A stretch of DNA of 64,000 nt from Rebecca billardiae RCC1528 (Eukaryota > Haptophyta), in assembly GCA_965240325.2 (NCBI GenBank), contig OZ251247.1, positions 620,001-684,000 on the forward strand. Direction: 5' to 3'. Both the position numbers and the translations under genes were made by a program. This document shows positions 12,802-24,294 of this stretch, piece by piece. Under the pieces are notes generated by a model. The model searched no databases. It was given only the letters and a program-made list of their open reading frames with translations, and was not told where the DNA came from. Each line of letters begins with the position of its first letter. Position 1 is the first letter of the stretch.

Positions 12802-15800
12802 ATGCGTTTGGCGTGGCTGCTTCTCCCCGCCGCCGTGGCGGGTGCTGGCCCAGCGCACGCGGCATCGGCATCGGTGCCGGCTTCGCCAGCTGGGCGGAGC
12901 CCGATCGATGCTGCGCGCGAGCCTGCAGGCTCGACGTCCAACACCAAGTGCGCGCTTTGCGGGCGTCGCGGGCGGGGGCAACGCGCGTGCCGCGGCGCGT
13001 CAGTGCCTGGTCGTGAGGGGGATGGGGCGCGGCGGGGTGGGCGGGGCGCGGCGTGCGTGGAACGCATCCCGATGCGCCACAGTGCATCGTCCCTCCCGGC
13101 TGCACAGGGCTTCGGCCGGCCTCGGGCTGTCCCTGCCGACCGCCAGCCCGTGCCCGCCCGAGCACGGCTGCGCGCGCGCGCGCGCGCGCGCACAGCGCGC
13201 ATCCATGCTCGCCGAGCGCGGGGCGGCAGCTGCGAGTGCCCCCCAGTGCCGGCACCACCGGCGGTAGCTTACGCCCGCCCCCCGTCCCCCGGCGCGCGCG
13301 CGCGCGCGCGCGCGCGCGCTCGCTGTGCAGGAACCGGCGCGGGCTCGGGACCTACATTGGCAAGGGGGGCGCGGACGTTCTGGCCGCGCCGGACGCGAGG
13401 CCCGCCCTGCTCCCGACCGCGCTCGACGGCTACAAGGCCATCCGCTACCACTACGTTGGCGGTGACAAGGGCGACGACACGCTGGACGGCGGCAGCGCCG
13501 GCACGGCCGCCTTCTACGGCGACGGCCTGGACGTCGTGAACGCCGTGTACGGCGGTGGCGGCGACGACGTGATCAACGACGATGGCGCGTCGTCGGCGGG
13601 CGCCGGCCTCCTGCTCGGCACGGGTGGCAGCGTGCTCAACGTCGTGCGCGGCCAGTCGGGTGACGACACCATCAACACCGACCGTGGCGGCTCCGCTGGC
13701 GTCGGCATCGGCGGCACAGGTGGCGATGCTGTCAACATCGTGTTCGGCGGGCGCGGCGACGACGACGTCAACTACAATGGTGGTGGCGACGCTGGCGATG
13801 CGCAGCTCCACGGCCAAGGTGGCAACGTGCTCAACGTGCTTCTCGGGCGGCAGGGCGACGACGACCTCAACGACGACGGCGGCAAGGCCGGCGACGCCAC
13901 CTGGAACTCGGCCGGCGGCAGCGCCGTGAACATTGTGGCCGGCGGCGCCGGATCCGACACGATCCAGTACGACGGCGGCGACGCGGGTGACGGTTCGCAG
14001 GGCGGCACGGGCGGCAACGTGCTCAACATCCTCTCCGGCGGCCAGGGCGACGACGAGATCAACGAGTATGGCGGCGACGCGGGCGACGCGTACTCCCTCG
14101 GCACCGGCGGCAACGCGATCAACCTCATCTCCGGCGGCGACGGCGACGACGAGATCAACGCCTATGGGGGCGACGCCGGCGACGGCAAGAATGTTGCCAA
14201 CGCGGGCGGCAGCGTGCTGAACGTCGTGCTCGGCGGCGCTGGCCGCGACGGCCTGAACTACCAAGGAGGCCAGGCCGGCGACGGGGAGGCGCTCGGGGTC
14301 GGCGGCGACGCGACCAACGTGCTGGTCTCAGGCCTCGGGGACGACAACATCAACGAGTACGGTGGGAACGCCGGCAGCGGCGCAAACTTTGGGCGCGGCG
14401 GCCACGTGCGCAACGTTGCGCTCGGCGGCGACGGCTACGACAACATCAACTACTACGGTGGCAACGCGGGCTCCGGCAAGAACGTCGGCGTCGGCGGCAG
14501 CGCCTTCAACGTGCTCGACGGCGGCACCAGCGACGACCAGATTAACAAGTACGGAGGGGATGCCGGCACAGGCTCCTACCTCGGCGTCGGCGGCGACGCC
14601 GTCAATCTCATCAACGGGCTCACGGGCGACGACACGATCGCGTATTACGGAGGGAACGCCGGGGCCGGCAGCTACGGCGGCAGGGGCGGCAGCGTGACCA
14701 ACGTGATCAACGGCGGCGCTGGCGACGACAACATCGGCGTCGGCGCTGGCGACGCCGGTGACGGCTACATGGTTGGCGTCGGCGGCGACGCCGTCAACGT
14801 GGTCAACGGCGGCGCTGGCGACGACACCATCTTCAAGTACGGCGGCGACGCGGGTGACGGCTACGACACCGGCAAGGGCGGCAGCGCCGTCAACGTGATC
14901 AACGGTGGCTCTGGTGACGACGACATCGGCTATTCCGCTGGCGACGCCGGTGACGGGTACCGTGTTGGCGTCGGCGGCGACGCCGTCAACGTGGTCAACG
15001 GCGGCGCGGGCGACGACACCATCTTTGAGTCCGGCGGCGACGCGGGTGACGGGTACGACACCGGCAAGGGCGGCAGCGCCGTCAACGTGATCAACGGCGG
15101 CGCCGGCGACGACGACATCGGCAATTCCGCTGGCGACGCCGGTGACGGGTACCGTGTTGGCGTCGGCGGCGACGCCGTCAACGTGGTCAACGGCGGCGCT
15201 GGCGACGACGACATCTTCAGGTACGGCGGCGACGCGGGTGACGGCTACGACACCGGCAAGGGCGGCAGCGCCGTCAACGTGATCAACGGCGGCGCCGGCG
15301 ACGACGACATCGGCGATTCCGCTGGCGACGCCGGTGCCGGGTACCGTGTTGGCGTCGGCGGCGACGCCGTCAACGTGGTCAACGGCGGCGCGGGCGACGA
15401 CACCATCTTCAAGTCCGGCGGCGACGCGGGTGACGGGTACGACACCGGCAAGGGCGGCAGCGCCGTCAACGTGATCAATGGCGGCGCCGGCCAGGACGTC
15501 ATCTTTGACGGCGGCGGCCGCGCGGGCAGCGGCCACGATCTCGGCAAGGGCGGCAGCGTGACAAACGTCATCAGCGGAGGCGACGCTGACGACACCATTC
15601 TCCCGGACGGTGGATCTGCGGGCGCTGGCTATACCGTCGGTCGGGGCGGCAGCGTCGTCAATGTGCTCAGCGGAGGCGAGGGTGGCGACGACATCGGCAT
15701 TGGCGGGCTGAACGGCAACTACGGCAGGGACCGCGGCTTCGGCGGCAGCGCCACCAACATGGTGAGCGGTGGCGCCGGCGACGATCGCATCGCCAATGAC

Positions 15801-18263
15801 GGTGGCAACGCCGGCCGGGGCTCCGAGGGCGGCACCGGCGGCAGCGTCCGCACAGTGATCGATGGCGGCGCAGGCGACGACCAGATCTTCCAGTACGGCG
15901 GCAACGCAGGCACCGGCCGCGACGGCGGCACGGGCGGCAGCACCACCAACCTGGTCAACGGCGGTGCCGGCAACGACGCCATTCTCAGCGGTTGGGAAGG
16001 ATCTGGCCTCGGCGGCGACGGCTACACGTCCGGCATCGGCGGCTCCGCCGTCAACGTGGTCAACGCTGGCGACGGCGACGACGCGGTGCTGCGCTACGGC
16101 GGCAAGGGCGGGGCCGGGTACGATGTTGGCGTCGGCGGCAGCGTCGTCAACGTGGTCCGCGGCGGCGACGGCAACGACGAGGTGCTTACGGGTGGCGGCC
16201 TGGCTAATGGCGGCGGCTATGGCGGGCAAGGCTGGAACTCGGGCGTCGGCGGCTCCGTCCTCAACGTGGTCAGCGGCGGCCACGGCGACGACGAGGTGCT
16301 GACGGGCGGCGGATACGGAGGCTACGCCTGGAACTCGGGCGTCGGTGGCTCGGTTCTCAACGTGGTCAACGGCGGCGACGGCGACGATTCTCTGCTCAAC
16401 AGCCAAGCTGGCAGCGGTGGCGGCGCCTGGGACGATTTCGGCATTGGCGGCACCGCCCTGAACGTGGTCAACGGCGGCCGCGGCGCGGACGAGATCCTGC
16501 GCGACAGCGGCAACGGCGGCTATGGCCGTGACGGGCGCGCCTTTGGTGGCCACGCCATCAACATCGTGCACGGCGGCAGCGAGATCGACAACATCCTCTA
16601 CCAAGGCGGGAGCGGCGGCTATGGCCGAATCGGCGGCATCGGCGGCTCGGTGCTCAACGTGCTGCAAGGCGGCCGGGGCAACGACAAGGTGCTGTACGAG
16701 GGCGGCAACAGCGGCTACGCGTTCAGCGGCGGCAACGGCGGCACTGTGATCAACCTGGTCAGCGGCTACACCGGCGACGACAAGCTCATCGAACGTGGCG
16801 GCAACGCTGGCTACGGCAACAATGGCGGCGTCGGCGGGACGGCCATCAACCTGATCAGCGGCGGCGTCGGCGCCGACCAGATTGGCTACCTGGGTGGACG
16901 TGCTGGAGCTGGCACCGACGGCGGTGACGGTGGCAAGGCGATCAGCCTTGTGACCGGAGGCGCCGGCGACGACTCGATCTTCGCGTACGGCGGCAACGGC
17001 GGGGACGGCACTGCTGGCATGAACACGCGGCCCACGACTGGCGGCGACGCCATCAACTTCCTCTTCGGCGGCTCCGGGGAGGACATCATCCTCTACAGCG
17101 GCGGCAAGGGTGGTGACGGAGTGTTTGGCGGCACCGGCGGCAACGCTGTGAACGTTGTCCTCGGCGGCCGCGGCGACGACGAAGTCGCCGCGGGCGGTGG
17201 CGGCTCTGCTGGCGACACCTGGGGCGGCTCTGGCGGCTCTGGCGGCAACACGCTCAACGTCCACCTTGGCGGCGCCGGCGACGACACGCTGCACGGCGGC
17301 CATGGTGGCGTCGACGGCGCTGGCGCCGCCGGCGCCGCGCGCAACTGGCTCTTCGGCGGTCTTGGCGCGGACAAGCTCTACGGCGGCGACGACAACGACG
17401 GTGGCGCCATCAGCCGGCTCTTCGGTGCGCGCGACGATGCGCGATGCGTGCCGCGGGTCGCGCCGCGCCTCGCCTCACCGCAGGTGCCGCCGCGCCGCGC
17501 CCGGCCGGAGCGCCGCCGTCCCGCGCGCGCGTTCTCACGCGCACGCGCCTGCTCCGCACGATGGCGCGTGCGCGCCACACAGGCGGCCTGGGCGACGACA
17601 AGATCTACGGCGGCTCGGGCTTCGACTTCGTCTCGGGCGGCCTCGGCGCTGACTACGTCAACACGCAGGACGGCGAGTACGACATCATCTGGCACGACGG
17701 CAAGGACACGCTCGTGTACGACGAGGGCCTCGACTACGTCTTCTGCAACTACCGCTGCCAGGTCGCCAAGGTCGCCGCGCTCTTCCCGGTGCGCGCGGCG
17801 CAGCGCGCGCGGCGCGCGAGCGCGCGGCGCGTCGCTGCGCGCGAGCGGCCCATGCGCGCGAAGGCGATGTCTCACGCACCCCTCCCTCATCCGCCCGCGT
17901 GCCCTGCTCGCGTGGTGGCGTGCCGCGCAGACCTCGCCGCAGGGCGTCGCGTTCCGCGCCGTCGCCACCGAAGTCGCCGACAAGATCAACCGCCGCATCA
18001 GCAGCGTGCGCGAGGCCTACACCTTCCTCGCGCCCTGCCTCACGGGCGGCGAGTGCACGACCAGCGACGAGGGCTTTGGCGTCATCCACGGCGCCCGGCG
18101 TGCCCTGCGCGCCGTCGGCGGCGTGCGCTCGCCGCTTGCCGCCGCGGCGCTCCTGGGCGTTGGCATCCTCGTGGTTGCCGCCGCCATGCTCACGGCCGCC
18201 CGCCGGCGCCTGGCGTCGGCGCGTGCCGCCGCTTCCGAGGACGCGGCCACGCAGGCCGTCTGA
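12802..18263 (+). CDS. RTX-like repeat cell-surface protein, four exons
   Basis: Predicted exons 12802-12947, 13331-17424, 17583-17788 and 17931-18263 join in phase to a protein of about 1592 residues. All three introns start GTGCGC and end CAG. Exon 1 encodes a signal peptide (MRLAWLLLPAAVAGAG, then AHAA). Exon 2 carries about 40 copies of a 32-residue unit with consensus GGxGDDxI then YGGDAGDG, then GGsaVNVvn. Each unit has one aspartate-rich nonapeptide like those of bacterial RTX calcium-binding beta-rolls, but once per unit instead of back to back. Exon 3 adds a short aspartate-rich part with a CNYRC motif. Exon 4 ends with a membrane helix (about residues 1548-1572), a basic stop-transfer and a short tail. 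I infer a surface-anchored, calcium-binding solenoid for adhesion or wall structure. A toxin role is not suggested. The introns argue against bacterial contamination. Confidence 0.85.
14709..15476 (+). repeat. 192-bp higher-order tandem repeat inside the RTX-like gene
   Basis: Two alternating 32-codon units (one with GGDAGDGYDTGKGG, one with AGDAGDGYRVGVGG) form a 192-bp dimer repeated four times. The variable dipeptides KY, ES, RY and KS sit at 14835, 15027, 15219 and 15411, exactly 192 bp apart. Near-identity here against diverged units elsewhere in the gene shows recent in-frame expansion. Confidence 0.9.
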
Positions 18264-20072
18264 GCAGTATATCGCGGACGAGCGGACGCGCGGCAGTTCA
18301 TTCATCATGTGCATCGTCATCGTCGCGTCATCATCGTGATGCTGCGCTTCAGCGCTTCTTGCTAGGGCGCGATGTCCTTGCCACTGCGATATTTCACCCG
18401 CCGTCCCGGACCCGCAGCCCCACCCTACGTCATGCATATCAAGGCTCGCGAGATAGTCGCGAGTCTGCTGAGTGCTGTAGTAGTTTAGCGTGATCGTGTC
18501 GTATATAGATTATTTTAGCAGCGCAGGTCGTTGGCCTGTTTTATTTCTACCAGATTCCATTTACTACAGTTTACTAAGAATAAGAGACGCACACAGCTCA
18601 GGCAGGCGAGATTGACGCCCGCCAACTGTCACCGCCCATGAAGCCGTCGCCGATGGTAGCGCCGCCGGAAAAAATCGTTCAGCCGTCCGCCTGCGAGGCC
18701 TGGATGAGGTATGTCACGGCGACAAACCCGTGCCCGCCAGTGGGAATCGGTGTCACGCCCCATTCAGTGTACCTCTCACGGCCGATGGCGGCCCCGGCGT
18801 GCGCAAGGAATGCGATTCCTGCACTCCTCGGTGGCCGGTGAGTGCAGGAATCCAGTTGCGGCGCTCGTCCGCCTCGTCGTCGTCGCACACGAGGTACACT
18901 GAAGAGCACGGGTCAGAAGCCAGATCTCTCTGCGCGCTCGCGCCCGCGCGGCAGGGCACTGGCAGGCTTGTTCTCATCATCTTGGCCAAGCCTGCAGCCT
19001 GCCAGATGCGCGAGGACGCGTGCGCATGCCTTTCCGCGCGTCATGGGTGCGCGTGGCACGCACCCTGTCGTCATCTACGCCGAGGAGGCCTGAGCAACCA
19101 GCCCAACAACCTGCTGTGACCACGTTCGCAGGCGGCAAGCTGCATGCGAGCGGCACGCAACGGAAGCATCTCACACTCGACAAGGAAGTGGCGGCGGAGC
19201 GAGTGTAGCTGTTCTCGTTTGCAGCCCATCTGTCGTTCAACAATCCTGGTTCACCAACTGACACGGGCGCGACGCAGCCAAGGCAGAGTGCTTGCAGCTC
19301 GCAGCGCGCCCGCAACTGCTGTTTGCCGCCGCGGCGCGGTGATCGTCACACCGCCGTGCGCTGCGAGTGACCTCTGTGTCATGGCGAAGCACCATGGCAA
19401 GGCTAAGCAGCATGCCTTGGCAACGCCTTTCGCTACAGCTCAGCGCCCTAGTACGAACATGCGCCAACGACGTGCCATCCCTACTCCGCAATCGCGCCGG
19501 TACCCACCACCAGCGGGCAAGCCGCCATTTTACCGCGTTTTGGCGAATGTCGCCGTTGGGCTCTCGTAGAAATAAAACAGGCCCGTTATATTCGTCAATA
19601 TATATAATCTATATGCGGCGCACTTGTTGCCAGCCAGCATTGGCTGCATATTGGATGGGCGCGCGCTTCGGGTGCGCAGCGCATGTTGCCGTTGGCCTGC
19701 ATCATATCCATACCAAGTCACCGACCGAGCGCAACGGCCTGGGGCCGCGGCTCCACGGAGCACTCTGTGCGACAGCCCGCTGCTGCGCGCGTGGCTTGGC
19801 GCTGCAGCCCTACCACTGCCGGGGCCAGCACGCCGGCGGCCCACCCCACGGCACCCGGACCACCGGCCGCGACGCACACAGTCGTGCGGCCGCAGCGCCG
19901 GCAGCCTCGGTCGGGGTATGGCGTGGCTGGCGCGGCGCGCGGGCGCGACGCTGGTGGCAGCGACTGCGTGCGACGTCGGCGGCGGCGCGCCGGCGGCGCG
20001 CACGGCGGGCGCGGCTGTGCGCGCCGCCCGCCCGCGCGCGCGCGCGCGCCGCGCGGCCGGCCGGCTCGGGCC
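18264..20072. other. Intergenic between convergent genes, with inverted repeats
   Basis: No gene is recognised. An 18-bp motif GGCCTGTTTTATTTCTAC at 18533-18550 recurs inverted at 19566-19583. An ATATAGATTAT-like motif lies outside each copy (about 18505 and 19605), so 18.50-19.62 kb looks like a small inverted-repeat element. The 43-bp inverted repeat that bounds the next gene starts at 18568. The RTX-like gene ends at 18263 and the helicase gene, on the other strand, ends at 20073. Confidence 0.45.
18568..18610 (+). repeat. 43-bp inverted repeat, left copy
   Basis: The sequence from AGTTTACTAAGAATAAGAGA to CAGGCAGGCGAG is repeated perfectly in reverse complement at 23849-23891. Diverged relatives occur at about 33749-33792 (plus sense) and 57693-57728 (reverse sense), so it belongs to a dispersed family. 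Confidence 0.85.
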
Positions 20073-23000
20073 TCAGATCAGGTCGGCGACGTTCATCGGC
20101 ATCTCGTCAATCTGCGTCGAGTAGTACTGCTCGATGTCGCGCAGAATCCGAATGTCCTCCGTTTTGACGAAATTGATGGCGACGCCCTTCCGGCCGAAGC
20201 GGCCGGAGCGGCCGATGCGGTGGATGTAGAGCTCGCGGTTGTTGGGCAGGTCGTAGCAGATCACGAGCGACACCTGCTGCACGTCCAGGCCGCGCCCCCA
20301 CACGTCGGTGGTGATCAGCACGCGCGACGCGCCCGAGCGGAACTCTGCGCGCGGAGAAGGAAAAGGGAAAAGAAACACAGATGTAAAAAAGAAAAGAAAA
20401 GGCGCGACCAAAAATGCCGGAGAGAAACGAATGGGCGGCCACAACGGCCGGCGCGCGCGCGCAGCGGCACGGCGGGGCGGGATGCGCGACGGGCGTGGGC
20501 GCAGCGGGTCAGGGCTAGCACGCGCACGCGGCGCGCGCGCAACACGTGTCGCGCGGCGCGGCGCGGCGCCGCGCCGCGGCGGGCGCGGCCGCATGCGCAT
20601 TCGCACCGGCCATGATCTCGTCGCGCTCCTTCTGCGGCATGTCGCCGTGCATCGAGGAGACGGTGAAGTTGGCCGCGCGCATCTTCTCCGTCAGCCAGTC
20701 CACCTTCTTCTTCGTGTTGCAGAAGATCACCGCCTGGCCGTTACGAAAGACGTTACAAGTGTGGCGGCGGGCGAGCGCGCACGCGTTGGCGGCGCGGCGC
20801 GGCGCGGCGGCGGCGCGGCGCGGCGGGCAGGGTGAGTGCGACGCGTCCCACGCGCGGCCACGGCGGCAGCGCCGCGCGCCGCGTTCGCGCCGCGGTCGCG
20901 AGGCGGCGGTCGCGCAGTCTCGCCGCGCCACCACTGGCGGGGCGGGCGTCGCGAGGCCGCTGGGCGCACGCGGCGCGGCGCGCGTGAGTGCGCGCCCCGC
21001 GCGGGTAATTTACCCACCTGGGTAATTGTCAGTGTGTCGTAGAGGTCGCAGAGCGTGTCGAACTTCCACTCCTCGCGCTCCACCGCGACGAAGAACTGGC
21101 GCGGGCGGGCCGGCGGGCGCGGGCGCGCGCGCTCAGCCGGGGCGGCGCGCGCGCGCGCGCGCGCCCACTGCGGCACCCGAGCGCGCCCACTGCGGCACCG
21201 CGCGCGCCCACTGCGGCACCGCACCTGCTTGATGCCCTCGAGCGTGAGCTCGTCGCGCTTGACGAGGATGCGCACCTGCGCGCGCGCCGAGGCCGACGCG
21301 CCGCCGCCACCACCGCACGCCCGCCCAGCGCGGGGCAGCGCCCTCAGCAACGGCTGCAGCGTGCGCGCGCGCGCGCGTGTGCGCGCGCGCGCATGCGCGC
21401 GGCGCGCGCGCACGCCTCCTGGGCGCGCAACGCTTGGGCGCGCGCGCGCTCGGCTGCGGCTGCGGCGGGGCGGGGCGCGGTTGCGCGCACGGGGTCGGTC
21501 ATGAACTTGGTGCTCATCTCGAGGATCTCGCCCGGCATCGTCGCGGAGATCAGCACCACCTGCGCCCAGTCCGGGCAGTCCGGGCAGTCCGGTGAGTCCG
21601 GTAAGTCCGGGGGCGCGCCGGGCGCGGGCGCCACAGCGCGGCCTCTCGCGCGTCTCGCGTGCGCCGCCGCCCGCCCGCCGCGCCCCTCCGCGCCGCGCGC
21701 GGCACGGCCGACCGCCGTCCGGCCGCGGCGCCGCCCGCGCGCACAGCCACGCACAGGCGTGCGTCGCTGGCGGGACGCGGGCAGCAGCAGCGGCAGGGGC
21801 GGGCGCGCGGGCGCGGACACAGGCGCAGGCGCGCCCGCCCCTGCCGCTGCTGCTGCCCGCGTCCCGCCAGCCACGCACGCCCGTGCCACCGGCCCCTGCC
21901 ACGCAGGCGCGCGCGCAGGCACACGCCCACACACACCTGCGTCGCGGGCGGGAGGTAGCGGTAGATGTCGTAGATCTGCTCCTTGAAGCCCACGTTGAGC
22001 ATCTCGTCTGCCTCGTCGATCACGAGCATCTTGATTGCGCGCGTGCGCAGCGCGCGCCTGGTGGGGGTAGGGTTAGGGGTAGGGTTGGGGGTAGGGTTGC
22101 AGCGGGTCGTCGGCTTCAGGCCGGCAGCTCACGCTCTTACGCGCGCACACGCTACACGCACGCACGCACACACGCACGCACACACACGCACACGCACGCG
22201 CGCACACGCACACGCACGCACACGCACGCACGCACGCACACGCACGCACGCACGCACACACACGCGCACACGCGCACCTGTTGATCATGTCGAAGACGCG
22301 CCCCGGCGTGCCGCTCACCACGTGCACGCCCGCCTCGAGCCGTCGCAGGTCCTCGCCGATCGACTTGCCGCCGATGCACGCGTGGCACTGCACGGACATG
22401 AAGTCGCCCAGCGCCAGCAGCACCTGCGGTGGGGGTGAGGGTGAGGGGCAGGGTTAGGGTTAGGGTTAGGGTGCGGGGTTGAGAGTGCCGCGGACAGGGG
22501 CCGCGCCGGCGCGGGCTGGGGCCACAGCCGAGGCCCGTGTGCGCCAAGCGCGCCAAGCCGCGCGCCGCGCCGCGCGCGCCGCCGGCCGCCACCCTCACCC
22601 AACCAAACCCAACGCACGCCCCAGCCACGCCCTCCCCCATCCACCCAGCGGCCCCGCCCCGCCTTGCCCTCTGCGCCCTTCCCCCGCCCTATCCGCACAC
22701 GCGCACACACACACGCACACACACACGCGCACACGCACACGCACGCGCACACGCACGCGCGCACGCACGCGCGCGCGCGCACACACACACACACAACGCA
22801 CACACACACACACACGCACACACAACGCACACACACGCGCACACGCACACACAACGCACACACACACACACAACGCACACACACGCACACACCTTGCACG
22901 ACTGCTCCGCCAGCTCGCGCGTCGGGCTGAGCACGAGCGCCTGCACGTCACGCGCGCGCGTGTCCACGCACTGCAGCAGCCCGATGCAGAAGATCGTGGT

Positions 23001-23722
23001 CTTGCCCGTGCCGGACTGGGCCTGCGGAGGGGCGGTGGGGAGAGTGTGTGTGCGTGCGAAGGGCGTGCGCGGGGCGGTGTGAGCGGGCTGCGGCGTGGCG
23101 GCCGCAGTGTCCCGCGCGCGCACCAGCTCGGTCGCGGCGCGCCGTTGCCCCCCGCGCACGCAGCCGAGCGCGCGCGCAGCCGAGCGCGTGCGCGCGCGCT
23201 CCACGCAGCCCCGCCGCACACACGCCCACGCACGCGCAGCCCGCAGCCCGCGCCGCACACACGCAGCGCGCGCACCTGCGCGATCGTGTCCCGCCCCGCC
23301 ACGATCGGGATCAGCGCGCGCTGCTGAATGGCTGACGGCCGCTCGAAACCGTACGCGTAGATTCCGCGGAGAAGGTCCTCCTTGAGGCCCATGGAGTCGA
23401 AGGAGGAGACGACCTCGACGGTGTCCGAGACCGCGAGCTCCTTCGCGCGCTGCGCCGCGCGGCGGCACGCGGCGCGAGGCCGGCAGCCGGGGGGGATGGC
23501 GCGCGCGCGCGCGCGCGCAGCACGCCAGGGGGTCAGTCCAGGGCCGGGGCGCACGCGCGCGGCGGCGCGGCCCCGGGCGCCAGGGCGTCGGGCCGGCGCG
23601 GCGAGGCGGGGGACGAGGCGAGCCCGGGGCGGGCGCGCGCGAGCCGCCCGGCCGGTGCGCACGCCGCCCGCCGCGCCGCCGCACCGCTCGCGCACCGGTT
23701 GCCGCTGGCGTGACGACGACAT
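20073..23722 (-). CDS. EIF4A3: eIF4A3 DEAD-box RNA helicase, ten exons
   Basis: Exons read leftward: 23722-23696, 23449-23276, 23021-22893, 22423-22278, 22057-21937, 21559-21491, 21275-21225, 21095-21018, 20733-20607, 20344-20073. They join without phase conflict to 397 residues (human eIF4A3 has 411). Helicase motifs are all present: Q motif ([12 protein letters not shown]), I (AQSGTGKT), Ia (PTRELA), Ib (TPGR), II (DEAD), III (SAT), IV (VIFCNTK), V ([10 protein letters not shown]) and VI (HRIGRSGR). The end, [17 protein letters not shown], is diagnostic of eIF4A-III instead of eIF4A-I/II. Known role: RNA-clamping ATPase core of the exon junction complex in the nucleus. Motif V has Gly where Ala is usual (GRGLD). 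The first exon is only nine codons and its start is the least certain part. Donors are mostly GTGCGC. Introns are GC- or CA-rich. Confidence 0.95.
22061..22099. repeat. Telomere-like repeat at 3' end of eIF4A3 intron 4
   Basis: GGGTAGGG/GGTTAGGGG variants on the plus strand read as CCCTAACCCTA in the transcript. They end directly at the CAG acceptor (22060-22058), so they form the pyrimidine tract and include a CTAAC that fits a branch site. Confidence 0.8.
22142..22277. repeat. CA/CACG-rich microsatellite in eIF4A3 intron 4
   Basis: Imperfect (CA)n, (CACG)n and (CGCA)n repeats fill most of the intron. In the transcript they read as GU-rich sequence directly after the donor. Confidence 0.85.
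22430..22480. repeat. Telomere-like repeat at 3' end of eIF4A3 intron 3
   Basis: Three TTAGGG units with degenerate GGGTGAGGG neighbours lie just upstream (in transcript sense) of the acceptor at 22425-22424. In the transcript they read CCCTAACCCTAACCCTAA, giving pyrimidine tract and repeated CTAAC branch-like motifs. Confidence 0.85.
22697..22892. repeat. CA-rich microsatellite in eIF4A3 intron 3
   Basis: Imperfect (CA)n with CG interruptions and AACGCACACA units directly adjoins the donor of intron 3 (GTGTGT in the transcript). Confidence 0.9.
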
Positions 23723-24294
23723 GCTGAGAGCGCGCGCTGGGGCAGGGCGCGCCCGCCCTCGCGTGGCCAGCCGCCCACAGCGGTAGCGCGCACCGCGCGT
23801 CCGGGCGGGCAGGAAACTTTATTATTTGCGGGATGTATTTTGCGAATACTCGCCTGCCTGAGCTGTGTGCGTCTCTTATTCTTAGTAAACTAATTCTATG
23901 ATTTAAAGACACAGGCACGAGGGCGCAGCTCTCCTGATTCGTCTGTAGTGGTACTGGTCGAAGCTTGCAGCAGGTATCGACGACGCGTGATACGACGAAT
24001 GATTTTACTTTATTCGCGAGTGAAACCAAAGATTAAGATATATTCCTTAATCCTTTGGTGATGCGAAATAGCTTTATCTATAGTAGTGGACAGTGGTACA
24101 GTGTCGACGACCGGGCACTGCCGACGACGAATCAGGAGACCGCGCCGTCCTACCTGTGTCGTTAAATCATATAGAATGAGTACAGTAGAGTCACAGCAGC
24201 AAGCTGACAGCACTCAGCAGGCGGCGACAGTCGGCGCGGGGACGGGGGAGGGCGGAGCGAGTGACACGGATGATCGTCGCGAGCGAGCCCGCAC
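23723..24294. other. Upstream region of eIF4A3, no gene
   Basis: AT-richer spacer between the helicase start and the 3' end of the first F-box/RCC1 gene. It carries the right 43-bp inverted repeat copy, 127 bp upstream of the helicase ATG, and presumably the helicase promoter. Confidence 0.5.
23849..23891 (-). repeat. 43-bp inverted repeat, right copy
   Basis: Perfect reverse complement of 18568-18610. The pair brackets about 5.3 kb containing the complete eIF4A3 gene. Confidence 0.85.

Noticed and set aside
14328-17303. 991-codon open frame on the strand opposite the RTX-like gene
   Set aside because: It is the mirror of a 96-bp-periodic, GC-rich coding repeat: absence of stops follows from the repeat. 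The sense frame has signal peptide, motif periodicity and splice-phase agreement.
12802-18263. Bacterial contamination or a bacterial RTX toxin gene
   Set aside because: Three phase-consistent introns with the same donor as eIF4A3, plus a eukaryote-style C-terminal membrane anchor. No toxin domain or secretion signal of type I systems is seen.
18600-19560. Retroelement fragment in minus-strand frames (stretch with SVYLVCDDDEADERRNW)
   Set aside because: Too short and no catalytic motif in a sensible order; resemblance was not convincing.
20727-21932. 401-codon minus-strand open frame within eIF4A3
   Set aside because: It is a run-through of exons 7-8 and GC-rich introns; helicase homology follows the spliced model instead.
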